In this document: positions 20,895 through 32,806 of the stretch, piece after piece | Numbering within the stretch: position 1 is the first letter of the stretch | How the letters are laid out: every line of letters starts with the position of its first letter | Assembly (NCBI GenBank): GCA_029216955.1 | Contig: JANAVB010016199.1 | Location: 10,976,595 to 11,040,594 of the forward strand | Reading direction: 5' to 3' | Origin: Iris pallida | Lineage: Eukaryota; Streptophyta; Magnoliopsida; Asparagales; Iridaceae | DNA: 64,000 nucleotides | The notes under the pieces: model-generated | The model's input: only the letters and a program-made list of their open reading frames with translations | What the model was told of the DNA's origin: nothing | Databases searched by the model: none | Position numbers and translations under genes: made by a program

Positions 20895-21946
20895 TGTAGG
20901 AACGAAATCGTAAAGCAGAATACTCTAGAGGGGAGGTGAATAGAGTTGGCAGCGGAATAATGCTAATTAAAAATTGTTAGCAGCAAGATCACAGAATAAT
21001 AATCACAACTAAATAATATAAAGGCAGAGATAAGAAAGCAAACGCAAAGACAGCGATGTATACTGGTTTCCCTCTGTTGAGGACTAGTCCAGTCGGTAGA
21101 ACTCTTGCTACCAGTTGAATCCACTATTGGCAAAACCGCAAGTTTTCTTACGAAGTCCTTGCAACTTCTACAACGCTAGCTTTGATACGAAGAACTCGTC
21201 CAACTTCAATTGTGAAGAGGTATTCTTCTATCAAGCCTTCTGATTACAATCACTCAGAAACTTCTAGACCGTACCGCACTGGCAAATCGACTAGAGGATT
21301 GTAACTGGCTTGAGATCTAAAAATTAAAGCTCGAGAAAAACTCTTTGGAAGACTGAAAGCTTTAAGTAGAGAGAAGATTGAAAGTGAATGAGTGAGTAAA
21401 AATGATCGAAATCCATCTCTATTTATAGGAGTTCCAAAGACAGAATTCTGGCAGAATTCGGGCAGAACTCGATGAGCAAATCTTGGTCAAATCTGTAACT
21501 GCAGGAGGACCAAGTTCCAAGGAATTCAAAAACAAAACGGCCACTAACCGAACTCTGGCCGAACTCTGGCCGAGTTCTGTCAGGGTTAATTAGGGTTTTT
21601 CAAAATAGATTTTGGGGAATTTTGAAAACCTTTTTGGAGTTTTTGTAAATACGAATGTTTTTCAAAACTAAGGACATTTTTAAAAACATTTTGAAATCAT
21701 TTTGGAATAGCCTATTTGCCAGTACGACTCGATGATATTGTATTTCTAGACTCAATAAAATAAAAGATTATATTGCTCAAAGAAATACAGACTCGAATAG
21801 GCAAACAACGCTTCGGTCTTGAACTGAGTAGATAGCCGTTCTTGATCATGTCCAAGAGTCCGAGATGTCCTGACTAGGTCCATATATTGAGACAGAGTTT
21901 GATCAATTATTAAAATCAGTTTGACCATATGATCAATGGGCCAACA
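20895..21946 (-). repeat. 5' LTR of Copia-1
   Basis: 1052 bp, near-identical to 10419-11459 with a few substitutions and small indels, including an extra GCCGAACTCTG unit (21548-21582). TATA box at about 21418-21429. The high similarity of the pair points to a fairly recent insertion compared with the host element. Confidence 0.95.
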
Positions 21947-21951
21947 GAATG

Positions 21952-22316
21952 GAGGGAAGTTTGAAATTTGTAGTCGTTGGAGAAAGAATGAGAAGAGTAT
22001 GGCTTTTAAACTCCAGGGTCAGGAAACCGTTTAATTGGCTGTCTTCAATTGGGCTGCCTTAGCCCAATTGGCAGTTGGCTAGGATTTAAGGTAAAGAGTA
22101 AAAAAATGATTAGAGGAATTAAATAGTTGATGAGTTTGGGCTGGTAGTCCAATGAGCTGTTAGGCTATTGTAAACCAATAAATTGAGAGTTAAAAGAGTT
22201 AGTAAAATTAATAATAAATTAGAAATGTTTTAAGATAATACAAAAATTAAATTAAATCTTGAATTAATCACAGAAACAATATACCCAATTCACTATTTTA
22301 GAAAAGTGGAGTTACA
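21952..22316 (-). repeat. 3' LTR of Ty3-A, inner segment
   Basis: 365 bp after the Copia-1 insertion, matching about 36894-37258 in the right LTR and ending GGAGTTACA at the polypurine tract. Confidence 0.9.
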
Positions 22317-22331
22317 AATCTCTCCCCCTTG
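22317..22331 (-). other. Polypurine tract of Ty3-A
   Basis: The minus strand reads CAAGGGGGAGAGATT directly before the LTR start TGTAACTCC, the expected primer site for plus-strand synthesis. Confidence 0.85.
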
Positions 22332-22508
22332 AAAAATTTTGTCCTCGAAATTCCAGGGCAAGATTAGGCACAAAATAATCAAATACAAAATTTGGAAATT
22401 AGCACGATTTAAGGTGGTGCAAGGCGATAGTCACGAAAATGAAATCAATAGATAATAATCTCCATAGTACCCGACAATCTTTATATCTAAAATTACTTTC
22501 CCTACAGT
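22332..22508. other. Non-coding stretch of Ty3-A interior
   Basis: AT-rich, no reading frame of note. It begins with TTGTCCTCGAAAT-like sequence also found just inside the 3' LTR of Ty3-B (44690-44705) and Ty3-D (53140-53152). Confidence 0.5.
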
Positions 22509-22775
22509 TCCTACCCCGCCAGTATGCATCTGGCTGCAGTGAGCTTTCGGTTCCATGCTCTCGTAGTACTAAATTACCGTAATATTTTGTCAACTTTATC
22601 CGATATGAAATAAATTTAGGACTTACCTTCAATAATATCTGAGAACCTGAGAATACCCGCAATTACTTTGACTTAGAGCCCCTGCCTCGCCAGTGTACAG
22701 CTAGCTGCAGTGGACTTACGGCCTCCATAATCCAGGTCATAGTAGGTTGTCAAATATTTTCTCAACTTTATCCAG
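22509..22775 (-). repeat. Repeated non-coding module in Ty3-A (two units)
   Basis: Two imperfect units (about 22509-22605 and 22683-22775) share CGCCAGT(A/G)(T/C)(G/A)CA, TGGCTGCAGTG / TAGCTGCAGTG, TTTTGTCAACTTTATCC and related blocks. A similar module repeats about three times in element E on the other strand (60048-60300). No coding potential. Confidence 0.65.
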
Positions 22776-23091
22776 AAGTTTCAAAGAAGTTTTTGAAAAT
22801 TTTAAATCATGATAGAGAGGAGTAGTATCTGTCCTTAGAAACAAAATTTATTGGATACCAAGAGACAATCAACAGTCAACAAGTAGCTCATAGGTACTAT
22901 GAAACAACAGTAAGATAGGAAGAATTTAGAAACAAGTCTCGAAGAGAAAACAACAAGAAAAATGCTAGAAGGAACATCGAAAGAAAGGAAGCGGTCCACA
23001 AGTGCCTCCAGTCGTCAGTACTCATCCGGGATCGGGATGATCTCTACTTCCTCGGCTGTCAGGAGGTAGACTCGCCCCCTGGCTGGACTCC
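22776..23091. other. Region between the repeated module and gag stop, Ty3-A
   Basis: No gene is visible apart from the read-through of gag into Ser/Gln-rich sequence (about 23020-23090). Where autonomous relatives encode protease and RT, this element has nothing. Confidence 0.5.
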
Positions 23092-24246
23092 CTACGGCTG
23101 CTGGACATAAAAAGGTAGGTCCTCCTGCTGTGGTCCTGGTGCTCCCCGTGCTCGTCCCTGGACTGCACGATCAGCGGCTTCTGGCCAATCTTTGACCTGG
23201 TGAGCAGGTGATCCACAGAACAAGCAAAGCTTCAGCCTTTTACGGCATTCGTCGTAATGATATCCTGGGCGGTGACAGTAGTTGTAAGTGATCGCCAACT
23301 GCTACCTCTGTGGCTGATCTGTATGAACTCTGGCTGGATGGTGATGCTGCTGTGCTGGCTGCTGTAGCCTTGCATGAATCTGAGTCCTCTTCGCCGGTGT
23401 CTGATAGCTACTGCTGTCGATGTCCCGGTCCCTCTTGGGCTTCGGGTCCATCTCCTTCTCCACCACCTGAGCAATCTTGAGAATGCTCGAGTAAGTCGTC
23501 GCCTGGCTGATCGCCACTGCAAGCCACAACTCTCTGGTGAGGCCCTTCTTGAACCTCTAAGTCCTATCCTCTGGTGCACTGACTAGGTTCTCTGCGAACC
23601 TGCTGAGTCGGGTGAACTCCGATGTGTACTCTGCCACCGTCATGTTCCCCTGCTGCAATGCCTCTAACTGCATCCGAAGCTCATCTCACTCCACGTCTGG
23701 GAAGAACTTCTCCTTGAATAGAGTTTTAAAGTCTGTCCAAAGAACCTGGGACGCAGCTAAATGAGGCTCCTCTCGGTACTAGGCTCTGGCAAGGTCAAAA
23801 AGTCGCATGCTTGCAACTTCCACCTTCAGGTCATCTGAAATCCTCGCCATCTTCAGCGTCCGCTCGACATTTTCCAACAACTCATCAGCATACACTATCC
23901 TTTCATAGCCCCAAAAATCCATCGGACAGAGGTTCTGGTAATCTCTGGCAGTCCCTGGTCTCGGTGCTGCTAGCGCTGTAGGTGCTACCGGTGCTGGTGG
24001 AGCCGACTCTTGGGTTCTGAGGGCATCCATGATCGTAGCTCGAAACTGTACAGCCTGATGGTTCTGTGCCTCCATAAACTGCTAGAACATGGCCATCACT
24101 TAGGCGCCATCGAACATCATCGTCGAAGGCAGTGGAGGAAACTGAGGAGGTGGTGGTGGAAGCTGCTCCACTGGTACATCGACTGTGGTCTTATTCGAAG
24201 CTCCTATAGCTCCGGGTTGATCTACGGTCTTCCTGGTGGTAACCAT
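23092..24246 (-). pseudogene. gag: Ty3-A gag (several stops)
   Basis: Start ATG at 24244-24246, about 220 nt inside the 5' LTR. One frame runs to the stop at 23092 with several internal stops (for example near 24100, 23777 region, 23535 and 23300). Seen: a Pro-rich N-terminus; a capsid region with PMDFWGYERIVYADELLENVERTLKMARI, shortened here to the motif DELLENVERTLKMARI; an RT-independent matrix of Gln/His-rich sequence; and two degenerate zinc knuckles (YCHRPGYHYDEC and CLFCGSPAHQVKDW), each missing one ligand. The domain layout resembles the gag of Ty3-B. It would be the only protein of this element; this copy is not functional. Confidence 0.75.
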
Positions 24247-24440
24247 CCTGAAATAGAAAGAAAACTCGTTGATTGCTAAATCCTAGAAAAATAATAAACC
24301 TCTTAGAAAATATTGAGTATATTCAATCTCTATATTCAATAACTATAACCATTTCCCACGGATCCTATGCTGTGATGAGTTTTCCTTAGTCTAACAGGTT
24401 CCCCAATAGCACCTTATAGCCTAAGTGCTATTAGAAGAGA

Positions 24441-24457
24441 CCTGCATGGGCCACCAC
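24441..24457 (-). other. Candidate primer-binding site of Ty3-A (not initiator Met)
   Basis: The minus strand reads GTGGTGGCCCATGCAGG eight bases after the 5' LTR end. The same sequence lies at the same place in Ty3-B and E, and with changes in Ty3-D, so it is conserved; the priming tRNA is not identified. Confidence 0.5.
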
Positions 24458-24465
24458 TAAAAACA

Positions 24466-26260
24466 TGTCACTACCCGCTCCCGAATAATCGGGCATACAT
24501 CGGACACGCCCAGTCTTCGTCGATGGACACGACGAAGTAAGCTGTACAATTCTAAGGAAAACTCCAAGATACAAGATATATAAAACAACAGAGCTGCTAT
24601 ACACGTTTCCAGAACAAATCTCCACAATCTACCAAATCAATACAATATCATCCGGAGACAAATCCGATAATCAAAATAAAATTATACAATCCTGAATACT
24701 CAAATACAAAGTACATGACAAAAATCTCTAAAACAATCTAAGAGAAGATCTAACTATAACTCTAAAATTCTAAGTCTATCCTAAGGCAACTCTATCCTGG
24801 CTTCGGGCTCTGGCCCATGAAGGAGATACAACATCATTAAGTAAACCTGCAACGTATCCTGTCAGGAAAAGAGCAAAGTACAACCCCGAGAAGAAGCACT
24901 AAACAGAGTAAAACTGAAATGCATGAAAAAGGATCTACAATATAAACTATGGTACAAGAACCGGAACATGGAAATGTAGTACATGAATAACGATAAAACT
25001 ATAGTACCAGATCCAGAACAATGAACTAGACTATCAATGTAACATGCATTTGAAATAACTATCAGAGTATGTGACCGGCTGGGGTAGTACAGGATACAAG
25101 AGCACATGAATAATGGTACGGCTTAGAGTCCCACGTGCACGATGTGAGACCTAAGCTATTAGTCAATGCCTAGCTAAAATAGGATTGGTCACATATCTGT
25201 AGTATTTTCCCACCCCAATGTACATGTAAAGGACACTGAACAATGAATGATGAACAATGAGCAAAGAACAATGAAAAATCATACGTACAATATGTCAATA
25301 TGAGAACATAAAGCAAGACAGAAATACAGAGTAAAGGGTTCGAGTCGATGTACTTGCCTTGGTATTGTTGTAGAAGTCAAGTCCAAAAGTCCAGAGAAAT
25401 CTGTGTCAAGAAGACACAATAATTCTTTAGAAGAAAATTCTAAATCCACTATCTATTTTCTAGGCTTATCCTATAAGAATTTAAAACTTAAACTTAAGGA
25501 GCTACCAAGCTAACACTTCCACCTCAAAACTATTACCCAATCTTAAATATGGCCCAGGTTCAGCCATAACTTCTTGGCCTAGAAATCAGGCCTAACTTCA
25601 CAAAGCCTGCTACTAGTAGGCCCTCGAACGGTTAAGTAGACATGCTTAAAATTATGTATTGGTCCCAATTATCAACTGGATCCAACAACCATTGTAGTAT
25701 CCCTCAAAGCTTAGTTTACAAACCTGTATATGAACCAAGTCCAATTCATGTGCTCATTCCTCCAAAAATAGAACTCAAAAATATATGGCCAAGCCCACTT
25801 AGGCAAGGAACAATAACAATATCCTATACTACCAGTTAGAAACTTGGCCTATCTTGTGGACTTGGTCTGTTAGACATCAATAATTAGGATACTAAGTTAC
25901 TGGTCTGAACGCTAACCTACTGACAACCTAATATAGTCTTAGCTCTAAGGCCTTAGTCCCATCAATTACTAAATCCCAATTGATCTTGATTTGTAGGACT
26001 GAGCCTACTAACTTAGCTAACATACTGATGGTTTTAAACTAAACTTCTTTTGGCTTAAAACCAGCAGTCTGGTTCCCCATGAAACCACACTCTAGGAATC
26101 TAACCTTCTCAATGAAATCCCTATTGAATTAATCAGTTAGGCTCTGCCAGCAATTCTCCCATTCAATTGACTAACCAACCTACGGTCAAGAACCGAACCT
26201 GACTATGCCCAACGGCTAGAAATCAAGACTCAACTAAATGCTAAGTTTAAACGTAACAGT
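24466..26260 (-). repeat. 5' LTR of Ty3-A, inner segment
   Basis: 1795 bp matching 7541-9330 with scattered substitutions and small indels. Interrupted at 26260 by Copia-2; continues at 35805. Confidence 0.9.
26256..26260. repeat. Target duplication ACAGT, left copy (right copy 35800-35804)
   Basis: ACAGT flanks Copia-2 on both sides; the uninterrupted site is at about 9326-9332 in the other LTR of Ty3-A. Confidence 0.95.
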
Positions 26261-27342
26261 TGTAGGAACGAAATCGTAAAGCAGAATACTCTAGAGGGGG
26301 AGGGGTGAATAGAGTAGGCAGCGGAATATTGCTAATTAAAACTTGTTAGCAATTAGATCACAATAATAATAATAATCACAAAGTAAATAAATGTAATAAA
26401 AAGAGTGATCAGTAGGAAAATGCAAACACGAAGATTTATACTGGTTTTTCTCTTGTGAGGACTTGTCCAGTCGGAAGAACTCTAACTTCCAGTTGAATCC
26501 ACTATTGGAAAATTCTGCAAGTTTTCATACGAAATCCTTGCAACTTCTACAGACGCGAGCTTTGATACGAAGAACTCGACCAACTTCAGTTTTGAAGAGT
26601 CTTTCTTCAATCAAGCCTCTGATTACAATTTCTCTAAAATCTTCTAGACCGCACCGTACCGACAAATTGACTAGAGAATTGTAACTGGCTTGGGATTTGA
26701 AAATGGAAGCTTTTTAGAACTCTTTGGAAGAAACGTAAGCTTTAAAAGAGAGGAGATGAAAGTGAATGAGTGTGGTGAAATGATCAGAATTCCTCTCTAT
26801 TTATAGTTTTTCCAAAGACAGAACTCTGACAGAATTCGGGCAGAATTCGGACAGAACTCTTTGTAACAAACCGCAACTGAAGGGAGACCAAGTTCAAAAT
26901 CCAACGTTCACATAACGTTCACCTTGGCCGAACTTTGGCCGAACTCTAGCCGAGTTCTGTCAGGGTTTGGTCAGGTTTATTTTGTGAAAATTGTTTTTGT
27001 CTTTTTGAAAATCCTTCAGAAGCTTTTTGTAAAAGTAGATGTTTTTCAAAAAACATAGGTCATTTTAAAAAGATAGGTCAGTTTTGAAAAACGATTTCGG
27101 ATAGCTATTTGCCAGTACGACTTGGTGTATAATGTATTCCTAGACTCAATAAAAATAAAAATTACATTACGTAAGAAAATACAATCTTGAGTGGCAAATA
27201 GAGCTTCGATCTTGAACTGAGTAGATATCCAATCTTGATCAGTGTCCAAAACATCTTTAGTAACTATCTGTATTGAGTCGTATATCGAGACAAAGTTTGA
27301 TCAATTATTAAAATTAGGTTTGACCATGACCAATGGGCCAAA
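26261..27342 (-). repeat. 3' LTR of Copia-2
   Basis: About 1082 bp, pairing with 34736-35799. The inner end has lost one base of GGGCCAACA. TATA (CTATAAATAGAG on the minus strand) at about 26796-26808 with GAATTCGG-type repeats at 26820-26960. Confidence 0.93.
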
Positions 27343-27520
27343 ATCTCCCCCATTTTGATAATTGACAAACGTTGACCGATATAACATCTTTGGTCTTGAT
27401 CAATTCAAAAGTGTACTGAATATATAATAAAAAATTGTTCATAACCTGTATTCATGAAGATGTTAGATATTATTTCTCCCCCATTGTCACTTAGCAAAAT
27501 AATTACAAAGGGAAAGCTCC
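27343..27520 (-). other. Polypurine tract and extra purine tracts of Copia-2
   Basis: AAAATGGGGGAGA on the minus strand adjoins the LTR (27343-27357); further runs at about 27474-27484 and 27511-27520. Same spacing pattern as Copia-1. Confidence 0.65.
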
Positions 27521-27843
27521 CCCGCAATCAATGCATAAGTAACAATCTGTGAAGAAACACAAAAAATAGGAATAAATTCATTCAACACAGGCATGGTATA
27601 AACATCACAAACGAAAATAAGATACACAATTAATATTTGTCACAGGCAGTTTATATGGAAGCATAAATAAAGATAATGCTAAAAAAAACTGAATAATGAG
27701 CTAAACTGAATAATAAAAACATGTCCATCAAATAGTCACAAATCATATCCAAAAACTAATAAGAGTACTGATACTATCTTAGAATGTCGGAGCATTTCCA
27801 AGTAAACATAAGACAAAGTCATCAGTCTCAAAAGTATAACAAC
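27521..27843. other. Non-coding tail between extra gene and 3' LTR, Copia-2
   Basis: AT-rich, no reading frame. Probable 3' untranslated region of the extra gene. The segment GAATGTCGGAGCATTTCCAA is shared with Copia-1 (11903-11922). Confidence 0.5.
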
Positions 27844-29112
27844 TCAAAAATTATCCTCATCATCATCATCTGCTGCAGTGCCTGCATGTCCAGATGGACC
27901 AGCTCCAGAAGTGCCAGCTCCAGAGGTGTATGGAGTAGCACCAGAAGTACGATACCAATCGTAAGTGTTCCCTGGCTGAAACAGAGAGTGGACCACCTTA
28001 TTATCAATGTGGTAACCAGATACAAAAGGGTCTCTAGGAAGAGAGCTAGTAGAGTGACCTATCTGTGCAAATCTGAGATCGGCAAAGGAGTTGGCAATAG
28101 CCTGGAACCGAGTCACGTCACGAAACTCATGTTCCCTGGAAGTGTCAACAAAGAATGTCTGCAGATCTGATAGGTGCTGGTGAATACCTTCAAAGGTCAT
28201 AGGGTAAGACTGAGGAGGACCAGGTACAGTAGGAGCAGGTACAGTAGGAGCAGGTGCAGGAGGTGGAGGAGCAGTGGCAATGCTACGACGAAAAAGCTTG
28301 AGGAATTTGGGCTCAGGGTCTAGAGCACAAGTGGATTAGTCAATATCAAAACGCTAAATGATGCGTGGAATAAGCATCGCATAAGAGAGGTTGCGATCTC
28401 TACCGCGATACCTATATATCATCTGAATGATAGTCTTAGGGACAGAAAAAGGAATCCCCTTAAGAATATAATATAAAGCAGAAAGTTCGAGTGCAGTGAC
28501 ATCATCTTTTGAAGTGGATTTTGGAAGTAGAGTGGAATAGATGATGCGATATTCATAGTTAAACAAGTTCAAGTTATTGGTCTTAAACTTTTCAGGACGA
28601 GCACGTACGGGCGCATAAAGCTCATTCTTGAAACTAACAAGAGTCGTACCCTCGAGAAAATCGAAGTCAGTGATGTCATCGAACGGGGCACCTTCGTTTG
28701 GAAGACCAAGGATTTTTGCTAGCAATTCATCATTGAACTCGGTATCTATCCCGCCAATACGAGTTCTCATGTTAAAAGTGTCTAACACGAAGTTACAATA
28801 GAAAAATCTAATGGCATTAGTAGCTATAGGGAATTGTAAAGTATCAAAATGGTGTAACCCTAATGCCTCAAAGTAGGGACGGTGGTCAGGAAATACAGTC
28901 CACTTAATCGAAGATCCGGTATATATAGTACGCATAATAAAATCGGCATACCTAAGTAATGCTTGGTCGGGAGTTTTGAAATAAAACTCATCCGATGCAC
29001 CGTCATCCGATTGGACCAGGGAAAAAAGGGAATCCGTGTTCGGGTCAGAAGACGATGCCTCTTCACTGGCATGGGTCTTCTTCCTCTTGAGAGGATTGAA
29101 TCCCTTAGGCAT
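27844..29112 (-). pseudogene. Extra gene of Copia-2 (putative plant transposon protein type), two internal stops
   Basis: 422 codons from ATG 29110-29112 (MPKGFNPLKRKKTHASEEAS) to a stop at 27844, in one frame, with stops at 28352-28354 and about 28336. Collinear with the Copia-1 protein throughout: FYCNFV..TRIGGIDTEFNDELLAKILGLP, RIIYSTLLPKSTSKDDVTAL, then a Pro-rich linker and a second helical region (MTFEGIHQHLSDLQ). The tail is Gly/Ser/Ala-rich and acidic (AADDDDEDNF), which shows the original end that Copia-1 has lost by frameshift. Retention in two separate insertions shows the gene belongs to the family. Function unknown. Confidence 0.75.
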
Positions 29113-29362
29113 TCTATCCCAAAAACTAGAAATCCTAAAAATTTGAAAGTGGACGAGAGAAGGAATTATACCTTACGAGAATCAAGTATGCTGTAGAGGA
29201 CGCAATTCTCCACACGAATCCAAATTTTGGATGGAAATCTCCACGTAGATTGGAAGAAAGGTGGTGGAGAAAAACTAGGGTTTGGGGCCTTCGGGCGACT
29301 GCTGCTGCTGTTTGATGTGGTTTGGAAGATATGAAGAAGATGGGGGCCTCGGGTTCTGACTG

Positions 29363-29421
29363 AAATATATACAGCACCAACAGAACTCTGGCCGAATTCG
29401 GACCGAACTCGGGCCGAATTC
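29363..29421 (-). promoter_or_regulatory. Internal promoter before the extra gene of Copia-2 (inferred)
   Basis: On the minus strand TGTATATATTTC (29363-29375) follows an array at 29382-29421 of GAATTCGG(A/C)C / GAACTCTGGCC motifs in 11-12 bp steps. Order and spacing to the ATG match Copia-1. Confidence 0.55.
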
Positions 29422-29575
29422 ACCTAGGGTTCTCCTGGTATTTTTTTAAAAAATTTTATGGGCCACATCTTTTTCATCAACTTATTTCAAATATTTAATT
29501 CAAAGTTTAGTAATTTTAAATAATATAATTAATATTTATTTTATAAATTAATATTTTTTACTCAATATCTGTTTC

Positions 29576-29676
29576 AGATTAGCTGTAGGAGTACTGTCCC
29601 AGCTAACGGAGGTTCACCGGAGAACTCTTAAATACCGCTTCGCTTCGACCGTAGTCGTGGTGACAGACAGACTCTT
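29576..29676 (-). other. Conserved non-coding block between pol and extra gene, Copia-2
   Basis: Gap-free counterpart of 13725-13825, differing only by transitions as far as I can align it by eye. Confidence 0.45.
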
Positions 29677-29735
29677 TTTAGGCTTGTCTTGAAAACATTT
29701 ATTGAGTATTGAATAAATTAGTAAATAAAATAAAA

Positions 29736-32700
29736 TTAATTAATATTATTGATATCTAAAATTCCTAATTCTCTACTTAAATAATTGAAACGATCTTCCG
29801 CTAGAGGTTTTGTGAGTATGTCAGCCAATTGATTCTGTGTGTCTATGTATACAATATCTATATCTCCATTTTGTTGATGATCTCTAAGAAAGTGATGTCG
29901 AATCTTGATATGCTTAGTATGAGAGTGACATACTGGATTCTTAGTCAAATTAATAGAACTAGTGTTATCACAGAAAATAGGTATGTGTGAAATGCAATCT
30001 ATAGTCTTCTAAAGTTTGCTTTATCCAAAAAATTTGTGCACAACAACGTCCTACGGTGATATATTCAGCCTCGGTTGTTGATAACGCGACAAAATTTTGC
30101 TTTTTGCTAAATCAAGAGACTAGAGCTTTCCTAGGAAATGACATGTGCCGTTGGTACTTTTTATATCTACTTTGCATCCGACAAAATCAGCATCAGAATA
30201 ACCGATTAGGTCAAATGACGTAGTTTTGGGATACCATAAGACGACAGAAGCGGTGCCTTTAAGGTATCGGAAGATACGCTTAACTCCGCACATATGTGAT
30301 TCCTTAGGATTGGCTTGAAAACGTGCACACAACCAAACGCTAAACATAATGTCTGGTCGACTAGCAATTAAGTACAGTAAGCTACCGATCACACCTCGAT
30401 ACTTACGTATGTCGACGGGTTTGCCTTATTCATCAATATCAAGCTTGGTTGAAGTTGCCATTGGAGTGCTAAGAGGTTTGACTGCTTCTAGGTCGAACTT
30501 CTTTAATAGATTCTTTTTGTACTTTGCTTGATTTATGAATGTCCCATTGTTGGTTTGTTTGATTTGCAGTCCGAGAAAGAATTTTAGCTCTCCCATCATG
30601 CTCATCTCAAACTCATTCTGCATACACTTTGAAAATTCTTGACAAAGAGATTCATCAGTAGATCCAAAAATAATATCATCTACATAGACTTAAATCAAAA
30701 GAATGTTGTTATTCAAAGACTTTATAAATAATGTAGTGTCAATCTTTTCCTTTGAAAAATCATTATCAAGTAGAAAAGAGCTTAAACGATCGTACCAAGC
30801 ATGAGGGGCTTGTTTTAAACCGTATAAGGCTTTTTTCAACTTGAAAACATAATCAGGATTTTTGAAATCAGTAAAACCTGGAGGTTGAGCTACATAAACT
30901 TCTTCTTTTATAAAACCATTCAAAAATGCGCTTTTGACATCCATTTGAAATAATTTGAAATTATGAAAATATGCAAATGCACATAACATGCGAATGGATT
31001 CTAATCTCACAACTGGGGCATAAGTTTCATCGTAATCGATACCTTCTTCCTGATTATATCCTTGAGCTACGAGTCGAGCCTTATTACGAGTCACTAAACC
31101 ATTCTCGTTCAGTTTGTTTCGGAATACCCAATGGGTGCCAATGACCGGATGATTAATGGGCTTGGGAACAAGTTCCCAAACTTGATTTCGTTCGAATTGG
31201 TTTAATTTCTCTTGCTTAGGATCTAACCAAAAATTATTACTACATGCTTTTTCAATGTTTTTGGGTTCAAGTTGTGAGATAAAAGCAACACAAGAAGCTA
31301 TATCTTTATTAGAGGAACGAGTACTTACACCCTTGGTAATCTCACAAATTACCAAGTTCTTTGGATGATCTGCCAAGAATCTCATCTCTTTTGGCGTATC
31401 CTCAGGATTGTTGGTTCCGGCTTCTTTGCTTGAAAGTTATGCATCTTTGTGTGAAGGTTTTGCAGTAGCTGTACTTAGTGTAATCACATCTTCATTGTCG
31501 TCATCGTCTAAGTGTTGATTTAGTTCATCAAACTTGACATTAATTGATTCTTCGATGATCATGGTTCTCTTGTTGAAGACTCTGTACCTTTTGCTCTTTG
31601 CTGCATAACCTAAAAATATACCTTCATCGACCTTTTTATTAAATTTACTCAGATTGTCTTTAGTATTAAGAATAAAGCATTTACAACCAACAATCTTGAA
31701 ATAAGAAACAGTGGGTGTTCTATCAAACCATAGTTCATAGGGAGTCTTCTTCGATATAGGTCGAATTAGAACCCTATTGAGAATATAGCACGCTGTATTG
31801 ACAGCTTCAGCCCAAAAGTATCTAGGTAGACTAAACTGGTTAAACATTACTCTAGCCATTTTAGATAGAGTCATGTTCTTACATTCCACAACTCCATTTT
31901 GTTGTGGAGTTCTAGGACAAGAAAATTTATGCAAATAACCGTGTGTATCATAAAATTGCTTGAACTCTGCATTCTCAAATTCACCGCCATGATCACTACG
32001 AATGCGAGTAATCATGAAACCTTTTTTATTCTGTACTTTCTTGCAAAAGGTGACAAATTCTGATAATGCATCGTTCTTGCGTGCAAGAAAATATACCCAT
32101 GTATATCTAGAGAAATCATCTACAATGACAAATGCATATAGCTTACCACCTAGACTAGAAATTCTACTTGGTCCAAATAAGTCCATATGTAACAATTGTA
32201 GAGGTCTAGTGGTACTTACAGCGTTCTTGGATTTAAAGGCGGATCGGATTGTTTTGTTCTTTTCACATTCGCTACATACCGTATCCTTCTTGAAAGATAT
32301 GTACGGTAAGCCGCGTACTAACTTCTTTGTAGATAGTTTTGAAATTGTATCCATGTTTGTATGACTGAGTCTCATATGCCATAGTTGACTCTCAATGCTC
32401 TTGGCCATCAAACATCTACCTGCTTTGTTAGCATCTTCTAACAGATAGAAAACATATATGTTGTCTTCCCTGATACCTTCAAAGATAGTACTACCAGTTG
32501 AACTATCAACTATAGTACATTTGTCATTGACGAAGTTAATGCCATAACCGTGATCAGCTAAATGGTTTATGCTGAGCAGATTATGTTTTAACTCGGTAAC
32601 TAGACATACATCTTTAATCACAGGATATCAGCCTTACCAATGTCACCGATACCGATTATGTACCCTTTTAAATTATTATCGAAGGAGACGTATCCTTCTT

Positions 32701-32806
32701 TATTCTTCTTCGACAGTGTTGCGAATAATGAAGCATCATCGGTCATGTGCTGTGAGCAACCGTTGTCGAGGTTCCATTTGCTTCTAGCATGTGAAGGGCA
32801 TTCCAC
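29736..32806 (-). pseudogene. pol: Copia-2 pol: protease, integrase, reverse transcriptase, RNase H (decayed)
   Basis: Protease begins at 32806 in the +1 frame of gag; its motif is changed to NLDNGCSQHMTDD, so the catalytic Asp-Ser-Gly is Asp-Asn-Gly here. A frameshift near 32620 leads to integrase (LWHMRLSHTNMD, CSECEKN, VDDFSRYTW, RSDHGGEF, QQNGVVECKN). Stops lie at 31437-31439, 30690-30692 (just before YVDDIIFGS of RT) and 30426-30428. RNase H spans about 30240-29760 with small indels near 30120. Catalytic D-D-E and YVDD motifs remain legible. Mutations are mostly transitions. Confidence 0.88.

Larger units (their letters stand above)
10419..21946 (-). mobile_element. Copia-1: Sirevirus-like Ty1/copia element
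   Basis: Complete element inside the left LTR of Ty3-A. It starts TGTAGGAACG and ends GGGCCAACA in plus reading. The target duplication GAATG is perfect at 10414-10418 and 21947-21951, and the undisturbed site is visible in the other LTR near 36890. Order on the minus strand: 5' LTR, initiator-Met primer site, long gag with two zinc knuckles and a coiled coil, protease, integrase, RT, RNase H, an extra gene, several purine tracts, 3' LTR. Domain order, length, long gag, extra gene and multiple purine tracts fit the Sirevirus lineage. It carries a 1.9 kb foreign LTR piece in gag. Confidence 0.92.
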
